DNA from: Balneolales bacterium
Lineage (GTDB): Bacteria > Bacteroidota > Rhodothermia > Balneolales > Natronogracilivirgulaceae
Direction of reading: 5' to 3'
Assembly: GCA_007116685.1 (NCBI GenBank)
Contig: SKIC01000280.1
Span: forward strand, 1 to 5,384
DNA: 5,384 bases
Shown here: piece after piece, positions 1 through 5,384 of the stretch
Layout of the letters: each line of letters starts with the position of its first letter
How positions within the stretch are numbered: the first letter of the stretch is position 1
Made by a program: the position numbers and the translations under genes
The notes under the pieces: model-generated
What the model saw: the letters and a program-made list of their open reading frames with translations, nothing else
The model's database searches: none
Told to the model about the DNA's origin: nothing

Positions 1-816
1 TCTTACCACACGCCGCCTGTCGCCATATCTGCTATATTTGGTGGATTGTTAACAAAAGTAGGTGTGTACGCTCTGATGCGTGTGTTTACCTTGATTTTTA
101 CCAACGATATAGGCTATACACACACCATTCTACTTTGGGTAGCAGGCTTCACGATGGTCTGCGGTGTATTGGGTGCCGCCGCTCAAATGGATTTCAGAAA
201 AGTACTTTCATTCCATATTGTGAGTCAGATTGGATACATGATTATGGGTATTGCTTTCAATACCACACTTGGAATAATGGGCGCCATATTTTACATCGTC
301 CATAATATAATAGCCAAGAGTAATCTATTCTTGATTAGTGGTATCGCAGAGCGTTTGATGGGTTCTTTTGAGCTCAAAAAATTAGGCGGACTCTATCGTC
401 AATATCCATTCCTCGGAGTTTTATTCTTGATATCGGCATTCGGACTTGCCGGATTTCCGCCCTTATCCGGATTTTGGGCTAAGTTGTCGCTGGTATATGC
501 CGGTCTTTCTATCGGGGAATATGTGATTACAGGGATTGCCATTTTCGTGGGTCTCTTAACCTTATTCTCCATGACCAAAATCTGGAATTATGCTTTCTGG
601 GATTCTCTGGAAGGAAAAGAAGTACCAGAGCAATTTGGAAAACTCCAATTATTCGGAGCCGGTAAATTGTACGTTTTGGTTCTGCCTGTGATGGCATTGG
701 CGCTCATGATTGTGTTGGTGGGCTTGTTTGCCCAGCCGGTACTTGAGTTTTGCCTGACAGCAGCTGAACAATTACTTAACCCTGAACTCTACATAGAAGC
801 GGTACTGGGACAATGA
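1..816 (+). CDS. mnhD: Na+/H+ antiporter subunit D (MnhD/MrpD), 5'-truncated by window edge
   Basis: This is the C-terminal 271 residues of an Mrp/Mnh antiporter subunit D, an integral inner-membrane protein of the proton-conducting antiporter family related to NuoL/M/N of complex I. Together with the other Mrp subunits it exchanges Na+ for H+. The frame is open from base 1, so the first in-frame TTG at 46 is internal, not a start. Full-length MrpD is about 490-500 residues, so roughly 45% is missing upstream. Family hallmarks are visible: LLTKVGVYALMR with the helix lysine at 55-57, SQIGYMIMG, the HNIIAK segment with His at 301-303 and Lys at 316-318, and GFPPLSGFWAK with Lys at 481-483. These buried charged residues match those implicated in proton transfer in this family. 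Many hydrophobic helices alternate with short loops. The stop overlaps the mnhE start (ATGA), implying translational coupling. Identity as D rather than A or NuoN-like rests on these motifs and on mnhE following. Confidence 0.93.
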   Translation, partial: SYHTPPVAISAIFGGLLTKVGVYALMRVFTLIFTNDIGYTHTILLWVAGFTMVCGVLGAAAQMDFRKVLSFHIVSQIGYMIMGIAFNTTLGIMGAIFYIVHNIIAKSNLFLISGIAERLMGSFELKKLGGLYRQYPFLGVLFLISAFGLAGFPPLSGFWAKLSLVYAGLSIGEYVITGIAIFVGLLTLFSMTKIWNYAFWDSLEGKEVPEQFGKLQLFGAGKLYVLVLPVMALALMIVLVGLFAQPVLEFCLTAAEQLLNPELYIEAVLGQ

Positions 817-1292
817 AAAATCTACTCTTTTTAAATTTATTGCTCGCTGTAATATGGGCAGCCGTACTAGGAAGCTTCACTTTTCTGAACTTCATAGTTG
901 GCTATGTTTTGGGATTTTTAACCATTGCCCTTGTCGCCCCTGCTATTGATGATTCCAACTACGTAAAACACGTTTGGAGTAGTATCACCATTGTGTTTTT
1001 CTTTGTGAAGGAATTGTTCAAATCCAGTGTCCGTGTAGCCATTGATATTTTGAAGCCTAACTTCAAAATGCGCTCCGGTATCGTTGCTATCCCCCTCGAA
1101 GCCGAAACCGATTTGGAAATCACTTTTCTTGCAAATATGATTTCCTTAACTCCCGGCACACTCAGCTTAGATATTTCAGATGATCGCAAAACGCTCTACA
1201 TACACACCATGTACATTGATAAAGATGTAGAAACTCTGCGTAAAGAGATTAAAGAAACAATGGAGCGCCGTGTATTGGAGTTGACACGGTAG
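813..1292 (+). CDS. mnhE: Na+/H+ antiporter subunit E (MnhE/MrpE)
   Basis: Complete 159-residue subunit E of the Mrp/Mnh cation/proton antiporter, a normal length for the family. It is a small inner-membrane subunit needed for assembly or activity of the complex; its exact transport role is not established. Hydrophobic segments lie at about residues 3-20, 22-44 and 54-72. A cytoplasmic domain follows, carrying the family hallmark ANMISLTPGTLSLD (residues 107-120) and ending in a charged helix. The ATG at 813 overlaps the mnhD stop by 4 bp (ATGA), the usual coupled arrangement, which fixes the start. No mnhF or mnhG follows: a strong terminator sits 25 bp after the stop. The F and G subunits, normally required, must be encoded upstream or elsewhere. 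Confidence 0.95.
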   Translation: MKNLLFLNLLLAVIWAAVLGSFTFLNFIVGYVLGFLTIALVAPAIDDSNYVKHVWSSITIVFFFVKELFKSSVRVAIDILKPNFKMRSGIVAIPLEAETDLEITFLANMISLTPGTLSLDISDDRKTLYIHTMYIDKDVETLRKEIKETMERRVLELTR

Positions 1293-1316
1293 AATAAGCT
1301 CAGCACGTTTTTATTA

Positions 1317-1350
1317 GAAAGCCTGTAATACACCAATTACAGGCTTTTAT
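1317..1350 (+). terminator. Intrinsic terminator after mnhDE
   Basis: A perfect 12-bp inverted repeat, AAAGCCTGTAAT (1318-1329) and its complement (1336-1347), encloses the 6-nt loop ACACCA and runs into a T-rich tract (CTTTTATTTTA). It begins 25 bp after the mnhE stop, ending the antiporter operon. The A/T base of the stem also gives a short T-run on the other strand, so it may weakly stop transcripts arriving from the convergent vapBC operon. Confidence 0.9.
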
Positions 1351-1372
1351 TTTATCCAGATAGTGTATTCGT

Positions 1373-1395
1373 CGATAATCACAAAGATATTATCG
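1373..1395. repeat. Short inverted repeat, 7-bp arms
   Basis: CGATAAT (1373-1379) and ATTATCG (1389-1395) are perfect complements separated by 9 nt. There is no T-run on either side, so it does not look like a terminator. It lies between the mnhE terminator and the first copy of the hairpin repeat, with no gene start nearby. It could be a protein-binding site or chance in AT-rich intergenic DNA; no function can be assigned. The rest of the convergent gap 1293-1547 holds only the terminator and repeat copy 1. Confidence 0.3.
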
Positions 1396-1409
1396 GTCAC
1401 TGAATGGGA

Positions 1410-1509
1410 GTTTGGGGTTTAGCTTGGATTTCATTTATTGCTATTGAAGCGTACAGTTATAAATCGTGGACAACTTGTTGTTTGCTACCGGACGTCGCGG
1501 ACAACGTCC
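1410..1509. repeat. Twin-hairpin repeat, copy 1 (degenerate)
   Basis: This direct repeat matches the segment at 2224-2322. The core 1454-1509 aligns without gaps to 2267-2322 with 47 of 56 bases identical; similarity continues upstream with small indels to about 1410. The core holds two potential hairpins, at 1459-1478 and 1490-1509, each an 8-bp stem with a 4-nt loop. In this copy the stems carry mismatches: on the plus strand 13 of 16 positions pair, counting wobbles. Read as minus-strand RNA, three substitutions become G-U wobbles and 15 of 16 pair. It starts 38 nt downstream of the vapC stop on the minus strand. It resembles a REP- or MITE-like intergenic repeat, but I do not recognise a named family. 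Confidence 0.75.
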
Positions 1510-1547
1510 TACACTGACACAGAGTCTATACACATTCAAGACATTGA

Positions 1548-1940
1548 TTACTCTTGGTTAAAAAGATTAAAACTCAAATGCTTTCCCATCAATTTGAAAT
1601 GTTTGTCAAAGCTTAATAGTGATAGTTTTTGATCGATTACTTGTTGAAGTACGATTAAATCCGGGATACCTACATGATTGATGCCATTTTGCAGATTACT
1701 CAATTGGTATCTGCGGATAATTTCCCAATCTATGTGTAAAGGGATTTTTTCCAAACTGAGCAAACCTTCAACTGTACTGTGTTCATTTTGCTTAAGCAGA
1801 ACGGGTATAAGTTCTGATAGGATGATTTCATTTGTACACACCAAGTCTTCTTGAATGAGACGATCCAGAACGGCTGGCTCTCCATTTTTGAAGTAATTTA
1901 TCCAAATCGAACTATCAACAAGAACCTGATATCTTGACAT
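1548..1940 (-). CDS. vapC: PIN-domain ribonuclease toxin of a VapBC system
   Basis: Complete 130-residue PIN-domain protein, a typical VapC length. VapC toxins are Mg2+-dependent endoribonucleases that usually cleave tRNA or rRNA and stop translation; the target here cannot be predicted. The four acidic residues of the PIN active site are all recognisable: Asp9 in VLVDSSIWI, Glu43 in ILSEL, Asp94 in GIPDLIV and Asp112 in LLSFDKHF. The toxin is therefore probably catalytically intact. The ATG overlaps the antitoxin stop by one base (TAATG), so translation is coupled to the antitoxin, the usual arrangement for this family. No strong ribosome-binding site is seen before it. The gene converges with mnhE, and repeat copy 1 follows its stop by 38 nt. 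The family call is firm; whether the pair is active is inferred. Confidence 0.92.
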   Translation of the reverse strand: MSRYQVLVDSSIWINYFKNGEPAVLDRLIQEDLVCTNEIILSELIPVLLKQNEHSTVEGLLSLEKIPLHIDWEIIRRYQLSNLQNGINHVGIPDLIVLQQVIDQKLSLLSFDKHFKLMGKHLSFNLFNQE

Positions 1941-2134
1941 TACTTACGATTTCTCAAAGTGTCGAGATCAATATCGAGATCAATCTTACCCTTACTTGCA
2001 AGTAACCGTTTTCGTTTGGCGAGATCGATTTGTGCCTGTAGGGCATCTTTTATTAACTGACTTTTGGTTTTGGCACCGGTCTCGCGCATTGCTTCCTCGA
2101 TCAATTTTTCAGGGATATCAAGAGTCGTTCTCAT
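1940..2134 (-). CDS. vapB: VapB-type ribbon-helix-helix antitoxin
   Basis: Complete 64-residue antitoxin. The N-terminal half is a ribbon-helix-helix DNA-binding fold: a beta strand RTTLDI (residues 2-7), helix A around 8-18, a turn at GAKTKS, and helix B around 24-37. It matches the VapB family in which RTT(L/I)DIP-type starts are common. The C-terminal third (about 38-64) is rich in Lys, Arg and Asp and is expected to wrap around the PIN toxin and block its active site. The antitoxin precedes the toxin and overlaps it by one base. The dimer is expected to repress its own promoter, and matching half-site candidates are present at 2149-2171. The ATG at 2134 lacks a clear Shine-Dalgarno sequence, which is common in Bacteroidota. 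Confidence 0.92.
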   Translation of the reverse strand: MRTTLDIPEKLIEEAMRETGAKTKSQLIKDALQAQIDLAKRKRLLASKGKIDLDIDLDTLRNRK

Positions 2135-2148
2135 AAAATTATATGTAC

Positions 2149-2171
2149 TTATGCATAATTAAAAGCATAAT
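2149..2171. promoter_or_regulatory. Candidate VapB operator
   Basis: A perfect 10-bp palindrome TTATGCATAA (2149-2158) is followed by a second GCATAAT half-site (2165-2171). The two GCATAAT heptamers (2153-2159 and 2165-2171) repeat with a 12-bp period. The distal one overlaps the proposed -10 box and the palindrome lies just downstream of the expected transcription start. Spaced half-sites over the core promoter are what autorepressing ribbon-helix-helix antitoxins commonly bind. The binding itself is inferred; AT-rich chance repeats remain possible. Confidence 0.5.
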
Positions 2172-2195
2172 AAACAAACTCGCATATTTTTTCAA
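2167..2195 (-). promoter_or_regulatory. Candidate sigma70-like promoter of vapBC
   Basis: On the minus strand, TTGAAA (2190-2195) is separated by exactly 17 bp from TATTAT (2167-2172). These are close to -35 and -10 consensus, with an expected start near 2160 and a leader of about 25 nt before the vapB ATG. Bacteroidota principal sigma factors prefer a different consensus (TTTG and TAnnTTTG), which lowers confidence. The overlap with the operator candidate supports the call. Confidence 0.5.
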
Positions 2196-2223
2196 ATCAA
2201 TGGAGTAAGGTTGTTGCTCTGTA

Positions 2224-2322
2224 GTTTGGCCTGGCTTGAATTCATCTTTTTGGCTGATGAGACGATCGGTTACAAATCGTGGACGATTTGTTTTTTGAGA
2301 CCGGACGTCGTGGACGACGTCC
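2224..2322. repeat. Twin-hairpin repeat, copy 2 (intact)
   Basis: Second direct copy of the repeat at 1410-1509. It holds two perfect hairpins with 8-bp stems: ACAAATCG (2272-2279) pairs with 2284-2291, and GGACGTCG (2303-2310) pairs with 2315-2322. Both have the loop TGGA, and both share the core TCGTGGACGA (2277-2286 and 2308-2317), 31 bp apart. On the plus strand the first hairpin runs into six or more T residues (2291-2296) like an intrinsic terminator, although no plus-strand gene lies just upstream. On the minus strand the element starts 24 nt after the stop of the DUF5916 gene and could form a structured 3' end. It ends about 90 bp upstream of vapB. Confidence 0.8.
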
Positions 2323-2346
2323 AAGGGGTATGGATTTAAGACAGGA

Positions 2347-4554
2347 TTAAAACCGGTATGTATAACTAGCCTTTACGGAAGTTTGATTTTCGAGGGGTTG
2401 AAAACGGTTTTCTTCTCTTAGCCAATTCCAGGTATATACCAGAAAAAGGTCTGAGCCGGGAGTAATAATCCATCGCAACCGGTTATATACACCAAGTAAT
2501 TCACTCACAGTATCGTATTGTGTTATGTTTGTAATCGAAATGTTAGTGCTGAAATCTATATTGCTTTGAAATCGAAACAAATCGGTCGTAAAGTCTCCCT
2601 CTTGAAGATCAACCACGCTCCTGCCCCAGCTACCGGAAATATTTATTCCGGGATAAGGACGCACAGTTAGTGAAGTATTATATCCATTTCTGGTTCCGGT
2701 CCAGAATTCTTCACGGGTAAAACCTGCAGAGGCAAAAACTCTTCTAAAACTCGCAGTGTTTGCTGAAACAGAAAAACCACGAGTGTTATAGTCGTTGGCA
2801 GGAATTATAATTGTTCCGTCTCGTAATATATCGAATGGAAAACGCAGACGTTCAAAATTATGGAAAAGCGTAATTCTAAAAGCTTCCCCACTTTCAAAGA
2901 ATAAATTTACCGGGGTTATGCTGGTATAAATAGACTCCGGGTCAAAGTCTAAATCTGTGAGATAGGTATGGCTGATTTGAAAGGATGCACTGCGTATATA
3001 TGGATTGCTATCCCACACATAATTGTATCCAATAGTAGGTTGTAATCTGCGAAATCCTACTCTTGTTGCTATACCCACAGCCGGGTCAAACGCTTCTCCG
3101 AATTCACGGTAAGAAACGTGCCCTGAAAAGGGATGATTAGGATAAGAAAGCCGGATTCCCCGACTTGTTCTGTCCCAAAATTCGCTGTCGTCGTTGATAT
3201 TATCTTCGTTGTGCCATACAAAAAAAGCTTGAAATTGCAGGTTTTTATCACCTAAAAACTGCGATGTGTTAAGTTCTAAATCATAACCCATGGTATGTCT
3301 GACGGGGTAGAAATCATTATCCAGCGTGGCACGACGAGTATAAATGGCACCAATACTGCTTTCGCTTAAGATGTTGTGAGAATAGCGGGCAACCGTAAAA
3401 TCTTCCGTGTCAAAATTGTCGTTACCTGTACGTATTTGGTAAAATCCAAAATTTGAGGTGGATGTACGCCCAATAGCGCGCGCGCCAAAATGTATAGGAA
3501 CAGCCTCGCCATCTACCAAGCCTATTCTGCGACTGAAAAATGGAGTAATTCCACTTGCCGGAGCAAATGTGAAGACACTAGAACCTTCCAGAAAAAAATC
3601 ACGCTGTTCGGGAAACACTAATGGGAACCGAGTTAAATTAACTCTGCGCTGATCAACTTCGGCTTCGGCAAAATCGGTATTTACGGTTAAGGAAGTTCGA
3701 ACTCCTGGAGTAACACTGTAGGAGATATCAAAACCGGCATCGTAATCAAACGTATTTTCAGGAGAACCATTTATCCATCTTCGCGTTGGCTGAGCAGTGA
3801 CATAAGGTTTCACTTCTAAACCGATACCCTGATTCATATTCTCTAATCCCGTCAATTGCCCTGCGTTTTGAGGCCTGAAAACTCCTTGATTTCGTCTCCA
3901 GCCCGCCCACAGGATTTCTTCATTTTTCCTGCGCACTGTCCGCTGAAAGTTTATTCCCCAAACGGAATTATTAGGGTTGAAGTCTAGAGTTCGAAATGGG
4001 ATTTTTATCTCGGTGCTCCATCCAAAATCTCCATGATAAACTTCTACAAACCAAATGCCATCCCAGGATTTTGATAGGTTTATGCCTTGACCTACACTAA
4101 TCAAGCCATCTCCCATGAGTCCGGCAGGGTTTATTTCGAAGAAGTACGCATTTCGGCCATTATTAAAGGTGTCCAAGATCCACATAAAACGATCATCGGT
4201 GCCCAAGCCTTCATTTCTGCGTTTTTGATATGCCAAAATTCCGGATGGCTCACTCTCGAAAAAGATAGCCCCTATATAGAGATAATTATCATCATAGGCG
4301 ATGTAAATCTCGGTATCTTCGGTGGGTACACTTCCCTCATTAGGAGCCTGTTGAGTGAAGTTTCGAATAGGGGTGATTTTTTGCCATACCTCTTCGTCAA
4401 GTTTGCCATCTAGTTGAATAGACTCACCGGGAGCAAGTCTGTATGCTTCGATAGAAAAGACAGAATTATTTTCAGGATTATAATTTTGAGCAAATAAAAC
4501 TGAAGGGGATGAGATCAATAAAGCGGTTATACAGGTGTTTAAATATTTTAACAT
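2347..4554 (-). CDS. CBM9-like/DUF5916 outer-membrane protein
   Basis: Complete 735-residue envelope protein of the DUF5916 family, of unknown biochemical role. Residues 1-22 form a signal peptide (hydrophobic ALLISSPSVLFA, likely cut before Gln23). Residues about 45-205 look like the carbohydrate-binding family 9-like beta-sandwich: LDGKLDEEVW, YDDNYLYIG, DDRFMWILDTF, FEINPAG, WDGIW, GWSTEIKIPF and WGINFQRTVRRKNE. The DUF5916 part follows with its characteristic core TVNTDFAEAEVDQ (290-302), FPEQRDFFLEG (314-324) and FFSRRIG (339-345). The remainder is alternating-pattern beta strands and ends in YTYRF, a terminal aromatic residue typical of outer-membrane barrels. It is probably exported to and inserted in the outer membrane; binding of a carbohydrate is suggested only by the domain name. 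A weak Bacteroidota-like promoter (TTG at 4596-4598, 17 nt, TAATTTTC at 4571-4578) lies upstream. The repeat copy at 2224-2322 follows the stop. Confidence 0.88.
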   Translation of the reverse strand: MLKYLNTCITALLISSPSVLFAQNYNPENNSVFSIEAYRLAPGESIQLDGKLDEEVWQKITPIRNFTQQAPNEGSVPTEDTEIYIAYDDNYLYIGAIFFESEPSGILAYQKRRNEGLGTDDRFMWILDTFNNGRNAYFFEINPAGLMGDGLISVGQGINLSKSWDGIWFVEVYHGDFGWSTEIKIPFRTLDFNPNNSVWGINFQRTVRRKNEEILWAGWRRNQGVFRPQNAGQLTGLENMNQGIGLEVKPYVTAQPTRRWINGSPENTFDYDAGFDISYSVTPGVRTSLTVNTDFAEAEVDQRRVNLTRFPLVFPEQRDFFLEGSSVFTFAPASGITPFFSRRIGLVDGEAVPIHFGARAIGRTSTSNFGFYQIRTGNDNFDTEDFTVARYSHNILSESSIGAIYTRRATLDNDFYPVRHTMGYDLELNTSQFLGDKNLQFQAFFVWHNEDNINDDSEFWDRTSRGIRLSYPNHPFSGHVSYREFGEAFDPAVGIATRVGFRRLQPTIGYNYVWDSNPYIRSASFQISHTYLTDLDFDPESIYTSITPVNLFFESGEAFRITLFHNFERLRFPFDILRDGTIIIPANDYNTRGFSVSANTASFRRVFASAGFTREEFWTGTRNGYNTSLTVRPYPGINISGSWGRSVVDLQEGDFTTDLFRFQSNIDFSTNISITNITQYDTVSELLGVYNRLRWIITPGSDLFLVYTWNWLREENRFQPLENQTSVKASYTYRF

Positions 4555-4602
4555 ATATGTATATGAAGCAGAAAATTAGGACTTATTCAGAGCAGCAATT
4601 TT

Positions 4603-4627
4603 AAAAAGTCCCCGCACCTGGTGCAAG
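4603..4627 (-). terminator. Weak candidate terminator after the T9SS-sorted protein gene
   Basis: On the minus strand CTTGCAC (4621-4627) can pair with GTGCGGG (4611-4617) around a 3-nt loop, with two G-U pairs, and is followed after GAC by a run of five T (4603-4607 on the opposite strand as A). It lies about 50 nt after the stop at 4678 and about 50 nt before the DUF5916 start. The 11-bp palindrome GCACCTGGTGC (4614-4624) inside it could instead be a regulator site. The rest of the gap 4555-4677 shows nothing else convincing. Confidence 0.4.
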
Positions 4628-4677
4628 CAAACATGGGCTAAAAAAGGTAAAAGCTTAGCTGTTTAGGTGAACAATTC

Positions 4678-5384
4678 TTACTTCAATAGTAAAAACGTTC
4701 TCTGTAATACTTGACCCTCGGTGTATAATCTGTACAAATACACCCCGCTCGATAAATGTGAGCCATCAAAGGAAACAGAATGGGAGCCGGCAGAAAGATG
4801 GGCATTTTGTAAGGTGGCTATGGTACGTCCCGTAATGTCGTAAACTACCAGGCGAATGTGTTCGGATTGGGCTAAATCAAAACGGATTGTGGTTACCGGA
4901 TTAAACGGATTGGGATAATTTTGTGCCAGAAATGTATGTGATGGTCGATCTTCTATAACCGAAACCGGATGGCTTGGTAAAACTTCGATTTCAGCTTCAT
5001 TTTCAAAAACTACTGATTCATCGTACCACTCATTGGCGTATCCTGAAATTCCGCGTACATACATAAATCCATCTTCTTCAGGTCGCAAGAGAAATGTGAA
5101 AATATCACCCTGCGAAATTTGATCAGAGGCAGATAATGCCAATCGCAGTTTGTTATCCTGAATATTCCATGAGCTTAATACAGAATGAGTTGCGTTAGCA
5201 GAAATTACCTCAAATACATTTTCCATTTCCAATTCTAAATAATAACCAACGGTTTCATCAGGCCTGCCGGTTAGCTGTAATTGAACAAAAGCCTCGCTAT
5301 CCACAGTAATTTCCTCCGGGAAAGTGAAAAGGAAGGTGGAGTTAACATTGGGACTCGGTTGTACAAATGGGGGTACAAATGGCA
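4678..5384 (-). CDS. Secreted protein with cohesin-like domain and T9SS type A sorting tail, 5' end outside window
   Basis: C-terminal 234 residues of a larger secreted protein. The frame stays open to the window edge, so the GTG at 5304 is not the start. From the edge inward there is a short Pro/Phe/Val linker (PFVPPFVQPSPN), then a beta-sandwich of about 100 residues resembling cohesin-type domains (LELEMENVFEVISA, LRLALSASDQISQGDIFTFLL). The last 80 or so residues (from about 4932 to the stop) are a T9SS type A sorting domain: FLAQNYPNPFNPVTTIRFDL, VVYDITGR, SSGVYLYRL and a basic end. Such tails direct passage through the type IX secretion system in Bacteroidota and relatives, usually with removal of the tail and surface anchoring. 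The N-terminal, presumably functional part is not visible, so no enzymatic role can be given. It is co-oriented with the DUF5916 gene, 123 bp upstream of it. Confidence 0.88.
   Translation of the reverse strand, partial: PFVPPFVQPSPNVNSTFLFTFPEEITVDSEAFVQLQLTGRPDETVGYYLELEMENVFEVISANATHSVLSSWNIQDNKLRLALSASDQISQGDIFTFLLRPEEDGFMYVRGISGYANEWYDESVVFENEAEIEVLPSHPVSVIEDRPSHTFLAQNYPNPFNPVTTIRFDLAQSEHIRLVVYDITGRTIATLQNAHLSAGSHSVSFDGSHLSSGVYLYRLYTEGQVLQRTFLLLK
5359..5382 (-). repeat. 12-bp tandem repeat in the Pro-rich linker
   Basis: Two in-frame copies of a 12-base unit encode PFVP and PFVQ; the shared 10 bases GTACAAATGG occur at 5361-5370 and 5373-5382. The array may continue beyond the window. 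Short Pro-rich repeats of this kind usually form a spacer between domains in secreted proteins and can vary in copy number. Confidence 0.55.

Noticed and set aside
1410..1517. A frame open through both repeat copies (sharing YKSWT and PDV), suggesting a conserved small peptide
   Set aside because: The nine differences in the 56-bp core fall on codon positions 1, 2 and 3 in the ratio 3:4:2, so there is no third-position excess expected of coding constraint. Hairpin conservation explains the similarity better.
1438..1632. 64-codon plus-strand open frame
   Set aside because: It spans repeat copy 1 and the antisense of the vapC 3' end; it has no plausible start context and no recognisable protein features.
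2253..2290. CTGATGAG followed by a hairpin, as in a hammerhead ribozyme
   Set aside because: The required GAAA strand after stem II is absent and the CTGATGAG is not conserved in the other repeat copy (GCTATTGAAG).
1410..2322. Repeats as integron attC sites around a TA gene cassette
   Set aside because: Neither copy has paired GTTRRRY and RYYYAAC core boxes at its ends, and the fold is two small separate hairpins, not one long imperfect palindrome.
2139..2324. 61-codon minus-strand open frame beginning in the second repeat copy
   Set aside because: It lies across the hairpin repeat and the vapB promoter region, resembles no family, has no ribosome-binding site, and the corresponding frame is broken in copy 1.
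4087..4413. 108-codon plus-strand open frame
   Set aside because: It is entirely antisense to the well-supported CBM9-like domain of the DUF5916 gene and has no recognisable protein features. The open frames at 3458-3652 (+), 3069-3251 (-) and 959-1189 (-) are rejected as shadows of real genes on the same grounds.

Overview
The window looks like a chromosomal segment from a member of the Bacteroidota/FCB group, probably Balneolota- or Rhodothermota-like. The signs are a C-terminal type IX secretion (T9SS) type A sorting domain with the NYPNPFNP start, a DUF5916/CBM9-like outer-membrane protein, and start codons with little Shine-Dalgarno sequence. The taxonomic placement is inference from gene families; no rRNA or marker gene is present.

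Layout. Positions 1-1292 (+ strand) hold the end of an Mrp/Mnh multisubunit Na+/H+ antiporter operon: the C-terminal half of mnhD/mrpD, overlapping by 4 bp with a complete mnhE/mrpE, then a strong intrinsic terminator at 1317-1350. mnhF and mnhG do not follow, so the operon ends at E or has another gene order. Positions 1548-2134 (- strand) hold a complete VapBC-type toxin-antitoxin pair, a ribbon-helix-helix antitoxin followed by a PIN-domain toxin, joined by a 1-nt TAATG overlap. A good sigma70-like promoter and candidate operator half-sites lie in front of it. Positions 2347-4554 (- strand) encode a 735-residue signal-peptide-bearing CBM9-like/DUF5916 protein, probably an outer-membrane beta-barrel. 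Positions 4678-5384 (- strand) hold the 3' end of a large secreted protein with a cohesin-like domain and a T9SS sorting tail.

The least ordinary feature is a roughly 100-bp repeat present twice in the same orientation (about 1410-1509 and 2224-2322), so that it flanks the vapBC module. Its most conserved 56 bp (47/56 identical) form two consecutive hairpins with 8-bp stems. In the second copy both hairpins are perfect and share the loop TGGA and the core TCGTGGACGA. Each copy begins 24-38 nt after the stop codon of a minus-strand gene (vapC and the DUF5916 gene). The base changes in the first copy preserve pairing better in minus-strand RNA than in plus-strand RNA. The element could be a small REP- or MITE-like repeat, a 3'-UTR structure, or the scar of a mobile vapBC cassette; the sequence alone cannot decide between these.

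The functional groups (cation/proton antiport, toxin-antitoxin, cell-surface proteins) appear independent. The mnhE and vapC genes converge on the region 1293-1547, and the two surface-protein genes are co-oriented with a 123-bp gap that holds a weak candidate terminator.
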